A stretch of 64,000 nucleotides of DNA, from the NCBI GenBank assembly GCA_905233695.1, contig CAJODN010000016.1:53991-117990 (forward strand), written 5' to 3'. Position 1 is the stretch's first letter. Each line of letters starts with the position of its first letter. Of the stretch, positions 20,615-30,919 are shown piece by piece. The position numbers were made by a program, and so were the translations under genes. The notes under the pieces were generated by a model. That model was not told where the DNA came from. It made no database searches and saw only the letters and a program-made list of their open reading frames with translations. Origin of the DNA: an uncultured Lachnospiraceae bacterium. Lineage in GTDB: Bacteria; Bacillota; Clostridia; Lachnospirales; Lachnospiraceae.

Positions 20615-21169
20615 CTAGTAAGTCTCCATTATTTCTTTACATTTTGCTTCAACTATGCTCTCAGCTTCCGATTCCAAAAGATCCAACATTTCTACATATA
20701 TTAATTCCGTATCTTCAATTCCGAAATAATTCTTAGAAAGTGCATCAATAAAGTCAAAGCTGAATCTCTGATCATATGCTCCGCCGGCTGTAGTTACATA
20801 GTAAAGCTTCTTGGCATGGCAGAGGCCAACATTGTTACCGAATTCGTCGTGTTCGGATGTAAGTCCCTGAACACACACATTTTCAATGTATATCTTAAGC
20901 GCCGCGGGGAAAGAATCGTCCCAATAAGGCGCAGCAATTACTATAGTATCGGCAAACGCGAATTGCTTAGCATAATGGAACATAGGTGAACTGAAGTTAC
21001 CCGCCGCACTATAACTCTCTCTCCTTACGATATCTTCTGCCTTAAGTGGCTGCATATTCTCCTCGACCACATCAATTACTTCATATTCGCCAAGCTTACT
21101 TAGGAGTGCCTTGGCAAGTCTGTCTGTTCTGGAATTATTGTTAGGGCAGCATTTAACGTACAGAATCAT
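20615..21169 (-). CDS. NAD(P)H-dependent FMN oxidoreductase / azoreductase-like flavodoxin fold protein
   Basis: MILYVKCCPNNNSRTDRLAKALL...VIAAPYWDDSFPAALKIYIENVCVQGLT. Confidence 0.85.
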   Translation of the reverse strand: MILYVKCCPNNNSRTDRLAKALLSKLGEYEVIDVVEENMQPLKAEDIVRRESYSAAGNFSSPMFHYAKQFAFADTIVIAAPYWDDSFPAALKIYIENVCVQGLTSEHDEFGNNVGLCHAKKLYYVTTAGGAYDQRFSFDFIDALSKNYFGIEDTELIYVEMLDLLESEAESIVEAKCKEIMETY

Positions 21170-21210
21170 TGATACTTCCTCCAATTCGGACTATACACTT
21201 TCGACTATAG

Positions 21211-21294
21211 TACAGGAGAAGGGACTTGAACCCTCACGATGTCGCCACCGCCAGATTTTGAGTCTGGTGCGTCTACCAATTCCGCCACTCCTGC
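21211..21294 (-). tRNA. tRNA-Leu (anticodon CAA)
   Basis: Minus strand GCAGGAGTGGCGGAATTGGTAGACGCACCAGACTCAAAATCTGG...GGTTCAAGTCCCTTCTCCTGT; loop CTCAAAA; long variable arm. Confidence 0.92.
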
Positions 21295-21309
21295 GAGACT
21301 CCTTATATA

Positions 21310-22578
21310 TTAACATAACCCGTCAATTATTCCAAGCCCCTTAAACGTCGCAAAATAATCCTTCGGTGTCTCGGCATTACGAATAAGCTTAAAGCTTCCA
21401 TCCTCCTTAAGAAGAACCTCTGCAGACTTAAGCTTACCGTTATAATTATAGCCCATTGCGAAGCCGTGAGCTCCGGCATCATGGATAAACAGAATGTCTC
21501 CCATGTCAATCTTAGGAAGCTTCCTGTCAATTGCGAATTTATCATTATTCTCACAGAGAGAACCTGTTACATCATATGTATGGTCGAGAGGCGCATCTTC
21601 CTTACCGAGTACCGTAATATGATGATATGCGCCGTACATTGCGGGACGCATAAGGTTAACGGCACAAGAGTCAACTCCAATATACTCCTTATATGTATGC
21701 TTCTCGTGAATAGCCGTTGTAACAAGACCACCGTAAGGCCCCATCATGAATCTTCCCATTTCCGTATATATAGACACATTTCCCATATCTTCGGGAACAA
21801 GAACTTCCTCATATACCTTGCGTACGCCATCGCCGATAATAAGGATATCATTAGGCGTCTGTTCGGGCTTATAGGCAATTCCCACGCCACCGGAGAGATT
21901 AATAAAGTCGAGCTTAACTCCAATCTCATTCTTAATCTCAACAGCAAGCTCGAACAGAGTCTTAGCAAGGGTCGGATAATAATCATTGGTTACCGTGTTA
22001 CTTACGAGGAAGGAATGCAGACCGAATCTCTCTACACCCTTATCCTTAAGAATCTTGTATGCCTCGAACAACTGCTCCTTAGTCATACCGTACTTTGCAT
22101 CACCGGGATTGTCCATAATACCGTTACTCACGGAATACACACCGCCGGGGTTATATCTAAGACTAAGTGTCTTCGGAATATATCCCAAAGTATCCTCCAG
22201 GAACTCGATATGTGTGAAATCATCTAAGTTAATTGTCGCACCGATTTTGTCTGCGTACTTGAATTCCTCAGCAGGAGTGTCATTAGAGGAGAACATAACC
22301 ATGTCGCCATTGACACCAAGTTCGTTAGACAGCATAAGCTCCGTCATAGATGAGCAGTCCAGACCGCAACCGTACTCCTTAAGTATGTTAATAAGAAACG
22401 GGTTGGGGTTAGCCTTAACGGCATAGTATTCTCTGAAGCCCTTATTCCATGCGAATGCTTCCTTAACCTTCGCTGCGTTCTCCCTGATACCCTTCTCGTC
22501 GTAAATGTGGAAGGGGGTTGGGATAGTCTTAGTAATTTCTTCTACCTTTTCTTTTGTTACAAAGCACTTCTTTTCCAT
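21310..22578 (-). CDS. lysA: Diaminopimelate decarboxylase
   Basis: 422 aa; YYAVKANPNPFLINILKEYGCGLDCSSMTEL; GSLCENNDKFAIDRKLP; HDAGAHGFAMGYNYN. Confidence 0.9.
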   Translation of the reverse strand: MEKKCFVTKEKVEEITKTIPTPFHIYDEKGIRENAAKVKEAFAWNKGFREYYAVKANPNPFLINILKEYGCGLDCSSMTELMLSNELGVNGDMVMFSSNDTPAEEFKYADKIGATINLDDFTHIEFLEDTLGYIPKTLSLRYNPGGVYSVSNGIMDNPGDAKYGMTKEQLFEAYKILKDKGVERFGLHSFLVSNTVTNDYYPTLAKTLFELAVEIKNEIGVKLDFINLSGGVGIAYKPEQTPNDILIIGDGVRKVYEEVLVPEDMGNVSIYTEMGRFMMGPYGGLVTTAIHEKHTYKEYIGVDSCAVNLMRPAMYGAYHHITVLGKEDAPLDHTYDVTGSLCENNDKFAIDRKLPKIDMGDILFIHDAGAHGFAMGYNYNGKLKSAEVLLKEDGSFKLIRNAETPKDYFATFKGLGIIDGLC

Positions 22579-22616
22579 TGTAATCTTATCCCCTTATATA
22601 CTTTAATCTCTATCCT

Positions 22617-22685
22617 GTGCCTTCGGACCAAGTACCCGCACGCTCATACAGAAAATCGCTTAGCAGGTCTTGGCTCCTCAGGCAC
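22617..22685. repeat. Family-1 structured intergenic repeat, short form (locus B)
   Basis: GTGCCTTCGGACCAAGTACCCGCACGC-TCATACAGAAAATC-GCTTAGCAGGTCTTGGCTCCTCAGGCAC. Confidence 0.9.
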
Positions 22686-22693
22686 TTGCTTAA

Positions 22694-23828
22694 TCACCCA
22701 AAATGGAACGTTATAATCCTATCCTCCGGATACATGGTGTACTCGAGTGTTCTCATCCCACCGCAATAATCCGTAAAATGCGTATCATCTATAAAGTATT
22801 TCTTCATCTTATCATATGTCTCTTGATTACCACACTTAATGGATACATCAGTACCGTTAACATATCCGTTATGGATAAGCTTACCCATCCTCTCCGGCTC
22901 AAATGTTACAAAATAGCAGCCCTCCTGGTTGTAGTAATTATCGTCAATTGCAACACAATCAGGGACAGGGAATGATGACTCTATCCTATGTGTTCCCGCA
23001 ATGTCTTCCGATGTCACATTGAGAGAACTGTAATTAATTCTTTTATCTTGGGTGGAATCCTCATATGCAGTGTTACCCCAAGTAATATCCATAAAATAGT
23101 ACTGTCCGTCTAATAGGACAAGGTTCCATGCATGGGGTCCTTCTTCCGCATATCCCGGAACGATGCAACTCTGTATTCCAAGTCTATCGAAGAGATAACA
23201 AGCTGCTGCAGAGTATCCCTGGCACACCGTCTGCCCATTCAAGAATACACTTATTATATTCTGATTGTCTGGAGCTTCCATAACATAATCGACTCTGTTA
23301 ATAAGCGTCTCGTATACCCATTTTGACTTCTCGTAGTCACTCGCATTCGGGGAGCCATGAGTTAACAACACTATCAATCTGTGCTTGCTTTGCGTCTCTC
23401 TCCTGCCTTGTCATTGTATAGTTCGGTGACACGGTAAAGCCTGAACCACCGAAGAGTCCCCCTTCATAATATCCATAGCCATCGGTATAGAATATATCGC
23501 CGTGATCGGCATCTATACATTCGGTCACTTTAATGAACTCATTTTCATCGGATGTAGAGACCTCAATCTCATCTTCCATATTGACTATACCTTCGTAGAG
23601 CTCATCATATACCTTTTTAGAATGCTCATCTAAAGTGTTATACGCATATTTCTCATTGCTATATGTGCTGTTGGACTTGGGCGCATCATTCTCTATCTCG
23701 TAGGGCTCGTCGTCAAGAAGCGACATGCATGCACTCATACACCCCACGCATCCCGTAAGACTGAAAAGGGATACCGTGAATACAAGCAGTAAGCCTATTA
23801 TTCTTATCTTAAAAAAACGATTTCTCAT
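22694..23828 (-). pseudogene. Transglutaminase-domain lipoprotein gene split by an apparent frameshift (ORFs 23337-23828 and 22694-23377)
   Basis: N-terminal lipoprotein ORF ends NSWLPECE; overlapping ORF continues PNASDYEKSKWVYETLINRVDY...CQGYSAAACYLFDRLGIQS...HAWNLVLLDGQYYFMDITWG; dropping one base in the CCCC run (+ strand GGGG at 23349-23352) joins them. Confidence 0.8.
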
Positions 23829-24481
23829 AATCTATCTTGTACATCCTTTAGGAACTTTTGCCATGCATCTTCATTATCTACAAAGTACTTAGGACACGAC
23901 TTACCCGTTATGTCGTAGTGTCTCATAACGGAATCGGAATTAAGTCCGTATTTCTTGCATAGCCATGCCACCAGGTTAACAAGACTCTCGTAAGTCTGAT
24001 CGGTAAATTTACCTGTGGTATCCGGGTGACAACATTCAATTGCTATTGTATCGGTGTTCCTTGAATTGGAAGCGTAGCTTATCTCTTCAAGGGGAATAAT
24101 CTGAAGTATCTCGCCCTCAAGACCTATAACATAGTGACTGCTGGCCTTGGTGGTGTGCGTAAACTGAAGGTTCTGGAAATAGTCTCTGTTCTGCTTCGCA
24201 CTGCTGCCGGGATTAGCCGTATAATGAACTACTATTCCGTTTACCTGATTAAGTGCAATTCCCGGTCTGGAATAGGAATTAACAGAAATATAATCCTCTG
24301 TAACTCCCGGTTCCTTAACCGTCTTTTTGAACAATAACCCTACACCTTTTATAATAAATACAACTGTGGTTATAACACCGATAAGAGCAAAAAACAATAC
24401 CGTCACATGAAGTGCAACCATAAGAACTTTACGCTGTTTACTGTTCTTACCGTATTTTTTCTTTTTCCTTTTAACTGCCAT
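23825..24481 (-). CDS. N-acetylmuramoyl-L-alanine amidase (amidase_2 type), membrane anchored
   Basis: GIVVHYTANPGSSAKQNRDYF...ASSHYVIGLEGEILQIIPLEEISYAS...VMRHYDITGKSCPKYF. Confidence 0.92.
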   Translation of the reverse strand: MAVKRKKKKYGKNSKQRKVLMVALHVTVLFFALIGVITTVVFIIKGVGLLFKKTVKEPGVTEDYISVNSYSRPGIALNQVNGIVVHYTANPGSSAKQNRDYFQNLQFTHTTKASSHYVIGLEGEILQIIPLEEISYASNSRNTDTIAIECCHPDTTGKFTDQTYESLVNLVAWLCKKYGLNSDSVMRHYDITGKSCPKYFVDNEDAWQKFLKDVQDRL

Positions 24482-24482
24482 A

Positions 24483-26105
24483 CTACAGCTCTCTTATATA
24501 TTTTCTGAAAAGAAGTATCTGCCTCGGTTGAACGGACAGCCCCTTAATTCCCGCATCAAGAAGAAACCTGAGTGTCTCCTTATCACTTCTTATATCACCG
24601 CAGAGACCCACGGGAATTCCTTCCTTCTCACCGCAATCAACAATAGTATGAATGATTCGCCTCATTGCCTCCGACCTATAGTCTTCCATATCTAAGTTCT
24701 GACCGAGCCTGTCAACGGCGAATACAAATTGCGACAGGTCGTTAGAACCTACGCTTATAAAGTCTACTCTCTTGGCAAACATATCGCATATAAGTGCGGA
24801 TGCCGGCGTCTCAATAACAATCCCCTGTTCAGGGACAGTGTACTTAACGCTTTCGTATTTAAGCTCCTCTTGCACCTCTCTGTTAACAGCTTCAATCCAA
24901 TCAAGCTCTTCTAGAGAGGTAATCATAGGATACATCACATTAACATTTCCAATACCATAATACGCGGCTCTGTAAAGTGCCCTAAGCTGCTCCTTGAACA
25001 CATGCTTATGAGTCATACTGAAGCGTATTCCTCTGTTACCCATTGAAGGGTTGACACTTACAAGGTTGTCAAGATAATCCGGCTGCTTGTCTCCGCCGAT
25101 GTCGGCAGTTCGAAAGACAATTAACTTACCGTCCACCCTCATTACCGCTTCTTTGTAGATTCTGAATTGCTCCTCTTCCGTCGGCAGTGAATCTGCTGCA
25201 ATATACATATATTCCGTACGAAAAAGTCCGATTCCTTCAGCATCATTCTTAAGTGCAATATCGATTTCTTCGAGAGACGACACGTTTGCATAGAGAATAA
25301 TTCTTTCACCGCCGTGAGTTAATGTATCGCGACCCTTGAATTCCTCCAACCTCTTCTTAGTACGTCTGCCTTCCTCAATCGCCTCATTTATCTCTTTAAT
25401 CTTATCTTCCGTAGGCTCAATGAAGAACTTATCGCCGTTTGCATTGAGGGCGCACTTTGTACCATTTTCTATGGTAGATGTTACATTTCCCACATTGAAG
25501 ATTAGGGGTATGTCAAATGTTCTTGCAAGAATCGCAAAATGCGAATAATATGCCCCTTCCTCAAGGACAAATCCCAAAATCTTATCTCTTTCTATAGAGA
25601 AGAAACGGCTGGGTGTAAGGTTCCTTGCCACAATAATACTCGGCTCCTTCGGCTTCTCCAGGGTAAACTCTTCTCCCTTCAGACAGAAAAGCAACCTGTC
25701 GAGAAGCTCTTCTATATCTACGGCACGAGCTTGAAGCCTGGGGTTATTATCCACATTTTCCACAAGCTCAATATATTTTCGTCCAACGGTCTCTACCGCT
25801 TCTTCAGCCGTCATATTATCGTTGATAATACGATTCTCTACTTCATTCTTGAATCCGGCATCATCAAGATATGCCATATAGGCCTCGAAAATGGCTGTCC
25901 CAACGGTACTTCCCTCAGCGTTGGACCTTAGGATTAATTCCTCAACCTGCTCCTTCGCCTTCTCCTTGGTGTTCCAGAATTTCTGAATCTCGTCTCTGGG
26001 GCTCTCGGGAGTTCTCTTATTAAATTCTACTTTCTTCTCTTCTACAACAAATACAGGTCCGATGGCAATACCTTCGCACCCGCATTGTCCTTCTATCGTC
26101 TTCAT
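24483..26105 (-). CDS. ptsI: Phosphoenolpyruvate-protein phosphotransferase (PTS enzyme I)
   Basis: SHFAILARTFDIPLI; GIGLFRTEYMYI; VDFISVGSNDLSQF. Confidence 0.95.
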   Translation of the reverse strand: MKTIEGQCGCEGIAIGPVFVVEEKKVEFNKRTPESPRDEIQKFWNTKEKAKEQVEELILRSNAEGSTVGTAIFEAYMAYLDDAGFKNEVENRIINDNMTAEEAVETVGRKYIELVENVDNNPRLQARAVDIEELLDRLLFCLKGEEFTLEKPKEPSIIVARNLTPSRFFSIERDKILGFVLEEGAYYSHFAILARTFDIPLIFNVGNVTSTIENGTKCALNANGDKFFIEPTEDKIKEINEAIEEGRRTKKRLEEFKGRDTLTHGGERIILYANVSSLEEIDIALKNDAEGIGLFRTEYMYIAADSLPTEEEQFRIYKEAVMRVDGKLIVFRTADIGGDKQPDYLDNLVSVNPSMGNRGIRFSMTHKHVFKEQLRALYRAAYYGIGNVNVMYPMITSLEELDWIEAVNREVQEELKYESVKYTVPEQGIVIETPASALICDMFAKRVDFISVGSNDLSQFVFAVDRLGQNLDMEDYRSEAMRRIIHTIVDCGEKEGIPVGLCGDIRSDKETLRFLLDAGIKGLSVQPRQILLFRKYIREL

Positions 26106-26130
26106 AATAGTGTGTCACTCTCCAAAGACA

Positions 26131-27672
26131 TTAACTTGACTTATCTTCTATTGCGGCGGCACCTCTCATTGTTATGGACGGACCGCCCTTGTCTTCAATG
26201 TATTCTTCCGTTATCTCAACAGCTCCGATATTATCGTCCTTGGGAATCTCATACATAATATCGAGCATGAATTCTTCTATAATCGCACGAAGAGCTCTGG
26301 CTCCAAGTTCTCTCTTCATAGCCTTTCTTGCAATGGCGTGAAGGGCTCCGTCTGTAAATGTCAGCTTAACTTCATCAAGTGCAAGTAATTTCTGATACTG
26401 CTTAAGGATCGCATTCTTAGGTTCCTTAAGGATTCTTACAAGCATCTCTTCATCAAGAGCCTGCGTTGAAAAGAGAATGGGAAGACGGCCGATGAACTCG
26501 GGAATCATACCGAACTTCTTAAGGTCTTCCGATGTGGTCTTCATAAGGATATCTCTGTCCTTATCGTATTTATCCTTGAGTTCTCCGGTGAATCCCATTG
26601 CACTGGACTTATTGAGCCTCTCTTTAACGATATTGTCAAGATCCGGGAAGGCTCCGCCGCAGATGAATAAAATGTTCTTCGTATCGATAGTCGTCATTGG
26701 AACCATGGCATTCTTACTGCTGGCACCCACGGGAACTTCCACCTCTGCGCCTTCTAACAGCTTAAGCATTCCCTGCTGTACCGATTCACCGCTTACGTCT
26801 CTCTGATTGGCATTACGTTTCTTGGCAAGCTTATCAATCTCATCGATAAATATAATACCGCACTCAGCTTTGTCGACGTCATTATCTGCTGCCGCAAGAA
26901 GCTTAGATACAACAGACTCGATATCATCACCGATATAACCGGCTTCCGTAAGTGATGTAGCATCTGTAATTGCAAGAGGTACATCCAGAAGTCTTGCCAG
27001 TGTCTTAACAAGATATGTCTTACCCGAACCGGTAGGTCCGATCATAAGCATATTGGATTTCTCAATCTCGATATCGTCTTCGGGATCATTGGCTACCCTT
27101 TTATAATGGTTATATACGGCAACTGACATAACCTTCTTGGCATGCTCCTGTCCTACCACGTATTCATCAAGTCTTGCTTTAATCTCGTGGGGAGGAAGCA
27201 TATTCTTAATATCGATAGCAGGTCCTTCTTCGCCATCTTCCGCGCCATCGAGCTTTCCATCTGTCTTAGGCTTAGAGTCTGCTTTCTTCTTCGACTTTTT
27301 CTTCTTAATCTTCTGGGAACTCGGCATAGCAAAATCAGCAAGATTAATCATGCCGATATTAGGCATCTTGCTAAAGTCAAAAGCTCCGCCGGTATTCTCC
27401 GTCGTATTATTGAAATTATTCATAGAATCGAAAGTGCGTTGCATACATTCGTTACAAATGCTTACACCGCTTCCGATATTGATCATGGGACCTGCCTGGC
27501 CTTCTGTCCTATGACAAATAAAACAGATATTTTCATATCCGTCTTCTTTCTTATCATTCTTATCAGAGTCTTTATTATCCGTATTCTCAGTTCCGTCAGA
27601 AGTCTCTACAATCTCGGCATCTACAACGTCATCGCCGTTATCATCTACTTCTCTAAAATCATTATCAGACAT
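26131..27672 (-). CDS. ClpX-like AAA+ ATPase, divergent
   Basis: C4 zinc finger CFICHRTE...CNECM; MIGPTGSGKTYLVKTLA; EAGYIGDDIESVVSKLL; IIFIDEIDKLAKK; long acidic N-terminus. Confidence 0.9.
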   Translation of the reverse strand: MSDNDFREVDDNGDDVVDAEIVETSDGTENTDNKDSDKNDKKEDGYENICFICHRTEGQAGPMINIGSGVSICNECMQRTFDSMNNFNNTTENTGGAFDFSKMPNIGMINLADFAMPSSQKIKKKKSKKKADSKPKTDGKLDGAEDGEEGPAIDIKNMLPPHEIKARLDEYVVGQEHAKKVMSVAVYNHYKRVANDPEDDIEIEKSNMLMIGPTGSGKTYLVKTLARLLDVPLAITDATSLTEAGYIGDDIESVVSKLLAAADNDVDKAECGIIFIDEIDKLAKKRNANQRDVSGESVQQGMLKLLEGAEVEVPVGASSKNAMVPMTTIDTKNILFICGGAFPDLDNIVKERLNKSSAMGFTGELKDKYDKDRDILMKTTSEDLKKFGMIPEFIGRLPILFSTQALDEEMLVRILKEPKNAILKQYQKLLALDEVKLTFTDGALHAIARKAMKRELGARALRAIIEEFMLDIMYEIPKDDNIGAVEITEEYIEDKGGPSITMRGAAAIEDKSS

Positions 27673-27690
27673 TTGTCTTCTTCCTCCTGT

Positions 27691-28671
27691 CTATTCAAGC
27701 ATCTTGTCAATATAGTTGAATACATCTTCAAAGTATTCATTTCTGATATCGGGAGTCGCATTGAATAGTTCATGCTTACTCTCCGGGTAAATCTTATACG
27801 TTGTCGTACCGGTTCTCTCTACGAAGATTCTGTGACCTTCATTATCTACAAGCGCATCCTTGCCGGCTTCACAAAGGAGTATAGGCGTCGTTACGTTAGA
27901 CGCATCCTTAAGACATTTCTTAGAGCCGTGAAGACTGGCTCTCGTCCAAGCGTATGTTCCGGCGTACGTTGTATATTCAGGAACACTTAGTCTCTTATCA
28001 AATTGATAATCGTACCTGGCTTTTGAAAGAGACGAGCTCTTCTCCCACACATTAATACCGTCGAATTCCCTCTGCCCCGGAACAATCTTCCTCTCGTTAC
28101 CGGTAAGTTTCATAATACCGCTAATAAGTTCAACCTGCCACGGCTTGAAGCTTCCGAGAACCATCTTGTGCATAGGTGAGGAAAGCACAGCACACTTGAA
28201 GTAGTCATGATATTTCTCCAAGAAAAGAGAAGCAATGCAGCCGCCCATTGAATGAGCGAACAGCACATATGTCTTGGTCTTAGACTGCTTTTTCACAATT
28301 TGATCCATATACTCCCTAAAGTCTTCCACATATTGGTCATAGGACTTAACATACACATGATCAAGCTCCGGCACCACTCTGTCCGAGAAGCCGTATCCTC
28401 TGTGCTCGACGAAGAATACAGAGTATCCCATATTATAGAATATATAGGCAAGCTCGTAGTACTTAGGAAAGAATTCGCAGTACCCGTGAGACATAACGAC
28501 AGACGCTTTCTCATCAGGGTTGACAGCATAATAATAGGCTATCTTCGTGCTGTCGAAGCTCTCGAACTTCCCTGTTATGAATTCCTTCTCTATCCAAGGC
28601 TCTATTTGTTTTTCTGTAAATTCTCTGAAATCCTCTTCGGGTATCATAAGAGGAGATAAATCGTCACGCAT
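27691..28671 (-). CDS. Alpha/beta hydrolase (lysophospholipase-like)
   Basis: VVMSHGYCEFFPKYYELAYIFYNMGYSVFFVEHRGYGFS; FAHSMGGCIASLF. Confidence 0.9.
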   Translation of the reverse strand: MRDDLSPLMIPEEDFREFTEKQIEPWIEKEFITGKFESFDSTKIAYYYAVNPDEKASVVMSHGYCEFFPKYYELAYIFYNMGYSVFFVEHRGYGFSDRVVPELDHVYVKSYDQYVEDFREYMDQIVKKQSKTKTYVLFAHSMGGCIASLFLEKYHDYFKCAVLSSPMHKMVLGSFKPWQVELISGIMKLTGNERKIVPGQREFDGINVWEKSSSLSKARYDYQFDKRLSVPEYTTYAGTYAWTRASLHGSKKCLKDASNVTTPILLCEAGKDALVDNEGHRIFVERTGTTTYKIYPESKHELFNATPDIRNEYFEDVFNYIDKMLE

Positions 28672-28681
28672 TGTAATACCT

Positions 28682-28765
28682 CGTAAGGAGACTCACCTCA
28701 TTGTAGTTTTCGCTGCGCGAAAAGTGGTTCGTCGTGGAGTCAAGTTGCTTCGCAAGCTAACTCCC
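28682..28765. repeat. Family-2 intergenic hairpin element (copy 3, diverged)
   Basis: TTTTCGC-TGC-GCGAAAA and TTGC-TTC-GCAA-GCTAACTCC. Confidence 0.6.
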
Positions 28766-30126
28766 TAATCCATATCCTCAAAAGCTTCCAGACCCTTCTT
28801 AACTTCAATGTTCTTGCTATCACCGTGCTTAACGAACAGCATAGTTACGAATGCAAGTCCCATGAATATGAACGCATATGGGAAGAAGATATCGTAAGAT
28901 ACATATCTAAGGAGTGCACCGCAGATAATAGGTGTTACAATCTGAGCCGCCATACTGAATGTATAATAGTATCCAGTGAACTTACCCACGTCGCTACCCT
29001 TACACATTTCAATAACCATAGGCAAACTGTTAACATTGATAAAGCCCCATCCGGCTCCGATTAATGCCAGAAGTACATAGAAGAATATCTTCTCTGCAAG
29101 CCGGAATTCTCCTGAGAATGAAAGCGTGAATATAAATGCCGCAACAAAGCATACCGTCATAAGAAGGACACCGATAATAATCGTCTTCTTACGACCAATC
29201 TTACTTGCTATTAGTCCGGAAGGAATATAACATACGATAGCGCCGACCGTTGCAACTGTAAGGAAGAGGTTAGCATCTCCAAGTGCCATATCCCATTTTA
29301 CAGATGCAAATGTTGTAAACCATGTCTCAAGTGCGTTATAAGCAATAAACCAAAGGGCTACGGATATAAGTACGAAGATAAGGCTCTTCTTAACCTCCGG
29401 TGGAAGCTTGGCATTTCCCGAACCGTCATCAACGGTAAGATCCCACTCGGGATGCTCTTTCTCTATCTCCTTAACTTCATTACTAAGCTTTACTTCATTA
29501 ACGGTAATCATAACAATCAGCATTCCGACTATCATAATTCCGGCAACTATCGCGAACAGAAGGAAGTAATCGACGTGCTCAAGTTCTGCAACTCTCTTGG
29601 AATTGTAAAGAACTGCTGATATTCCGAGATACAGCACACCACCGACAGCACCCATAAGATTAATAATAGCATTCGCCTGACTTCTAAGTGGCTTCGGTGT
29701 TACATCCGGCATAAGTGCTACAGCCGGAGAACGATATGTACCCATGGCAACAAGAAGTGCGCCAAGGATTCCCACGAAGAGAATTTCCTTACCAAGTGAA
29801 GGATTGGCGAAGTAGCTGTTATCTACAAGCGGAAGCATCAGCATCAGAATAACTGCCGCTATTGTACCGAATAAGATAAACGGTTTTCTTCGTCCCATCT
29901 TGGATTTACATTTATCGGATATACCACCGAATAATGGAAGCAGGAATAATGCAAGCACATTATCAGCCGCCATGATAACACCGGTGATTGTCTCGTTCAT
30001 GTTGAATGTGTTCTTCAGAATCAAAGGGATGATTCCGTTGTACATTTGCCAAAATGCACAGATTGATAAAAATGCAAAACCAACTCTGATTGTCTGCCAT
30101 GTCTTAAGCTTCATAATAAAAGCCAA
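28765..30126 (-). CDS. MFS transporter (SLC45/GPH-like)
   Basis: 12-TM pattern; PLFGGISDKCKSKMGRRKPFILFG. Confidence 0.88.
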   Translation of the reverse strand: MAFIMKLKTWQTIRVGFAFLSICAFWQMYNGIIPLILKNTFNMNETITGVIMAADNVLALFLLPLFGGISDKCKSKMGRRKPFILFGTIAAVILMLMLPLVDNSYFANPSLGKEILFVGILGALLVAMGTYRSPAVALMPDVTPKPLRSQANAIINLMGAVGGVLYLGISAVLYNSKRVAELEHVDYFLLFAIVAGIMIVGMLIVMITVNEVKLSNEVKEIEKEHPEWDLTVDDGSGNAKLPPEVKKSLIFVLISVALWFIAYNALETWFTTFASVKWDMALGDANLFLTVATVGAIVCYIPSGLIASKIGRKKTIIIGVLLMTVCFVAAFIFTLSFSGEFRLAEKIFFYVLLALIGAGWGFINVNSLPMVIEMCKGSDVGKFTGYYYTFSMAAQIVTPIICGALLRYVSYDIFFPYAFIFMGLAFVTMLFVKHGDSKNIEVKKGLEAFEDMD

Positions 30127-30262
30127 TTTTTACAAACTATACTGAGTTATTTTACCATTTATGGAGGAAGATAGCAAATTATATTCTCGGCGCGAGGTGG
30201 ACTTTTTTAGTTAATTAAAGTACAATATAATTCACTATCAGAGGTTGGACGGAGGAAAAAGA

Positions 30263-30919
30263 ATGTATATTCAGCTAGACGGACAAGTATTATACTATGA
30301 AGAGACGGGGGATGGTACGCCTCTTATTATGCTACACGGCAATAATGAGAGTCACGAAATATTCGAAGAGGCCACCGAGATATTGTCTGAGAAATATACT
30401 GTATATGCAATAGATTCCAGAGGACAGGGCCTCTCTGCCGTCCCCGACGAATTCCACTACATAGATATGGCTTATGATGTTATTAACTTTATTGAGACGC
30501 TGGGAATTGAGAATCCGATACTATATGGCTTCAGCGATGGCGGAATTATCGGGCTTCACGTTGCAAGGCTTCGCGGAGAACTGATTTCTAAGCTTATAAT
30601 AAGCGGTGCCAATCTGTCTCCGAAGGGGCTTAAGGGTTCTGCCATATCCGAGATAAAGAGAGAATATAAAAAGAGTAATAAAGATCCGCTTATCGGGCTA
30701 ATGCTAAAAGAGCCCAATATCTTCGACTTCGAATTGGAAGAAATAAGTGTTCCCACATTAATACTTGCGGGCTCAAAAGACATGGTTAAGCCTGCCGAGA
30801 CAAAAAAGATTAATAAATGTATAAAGGGCTCCACTCTCCGAATCCTGGATGGTGAAACCCATAGCAGTTATGTCGTTCATTCAACTAAGATAGCTGAGAT
30901 TATAATGGAATATAACTAA
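30263..30919 (+). CDS. Alpha/beta hydrolase
   Basis: MYIQLDGQVLYYEETGDGTPLIMLHGNNESHEIF; LYGFSDGGIIGLH; RBS GGAGGAAAAAGAATG. Confidence 0.88.
   Translation: MYIQLDGQVLYYEETGDGTPLIMLHGNNESHEIFEEATEILSEKYTVYAIDSRGQGLSAVPDEFHYIDMAYDVINFIETLGIENPILYGFSDGGIIGLHVARLRGELISKLIISGANLSPKGLKGSAISEIKREYKKSNKDPLIGLMLKEPNIFDFELEEISVPTLILAGSKDMVKPAETKKINKCIKGSTLRILDGETHSSYVVHSTKIAEIIMEYN

Noticed and set aside
21466-22227. 253-aa plus-strand ORF antisense to lysA
   Set aside because: No homology-like motifs; overlaps a confidently assigned gene.
23337-23377. Programmed ribosomal frameshift in the transglutaminase gene
   Set aside because: No typical slippery heptamer, internal SD or prfB/antizyme-like stop context; simple indel in a C-run is more likely.
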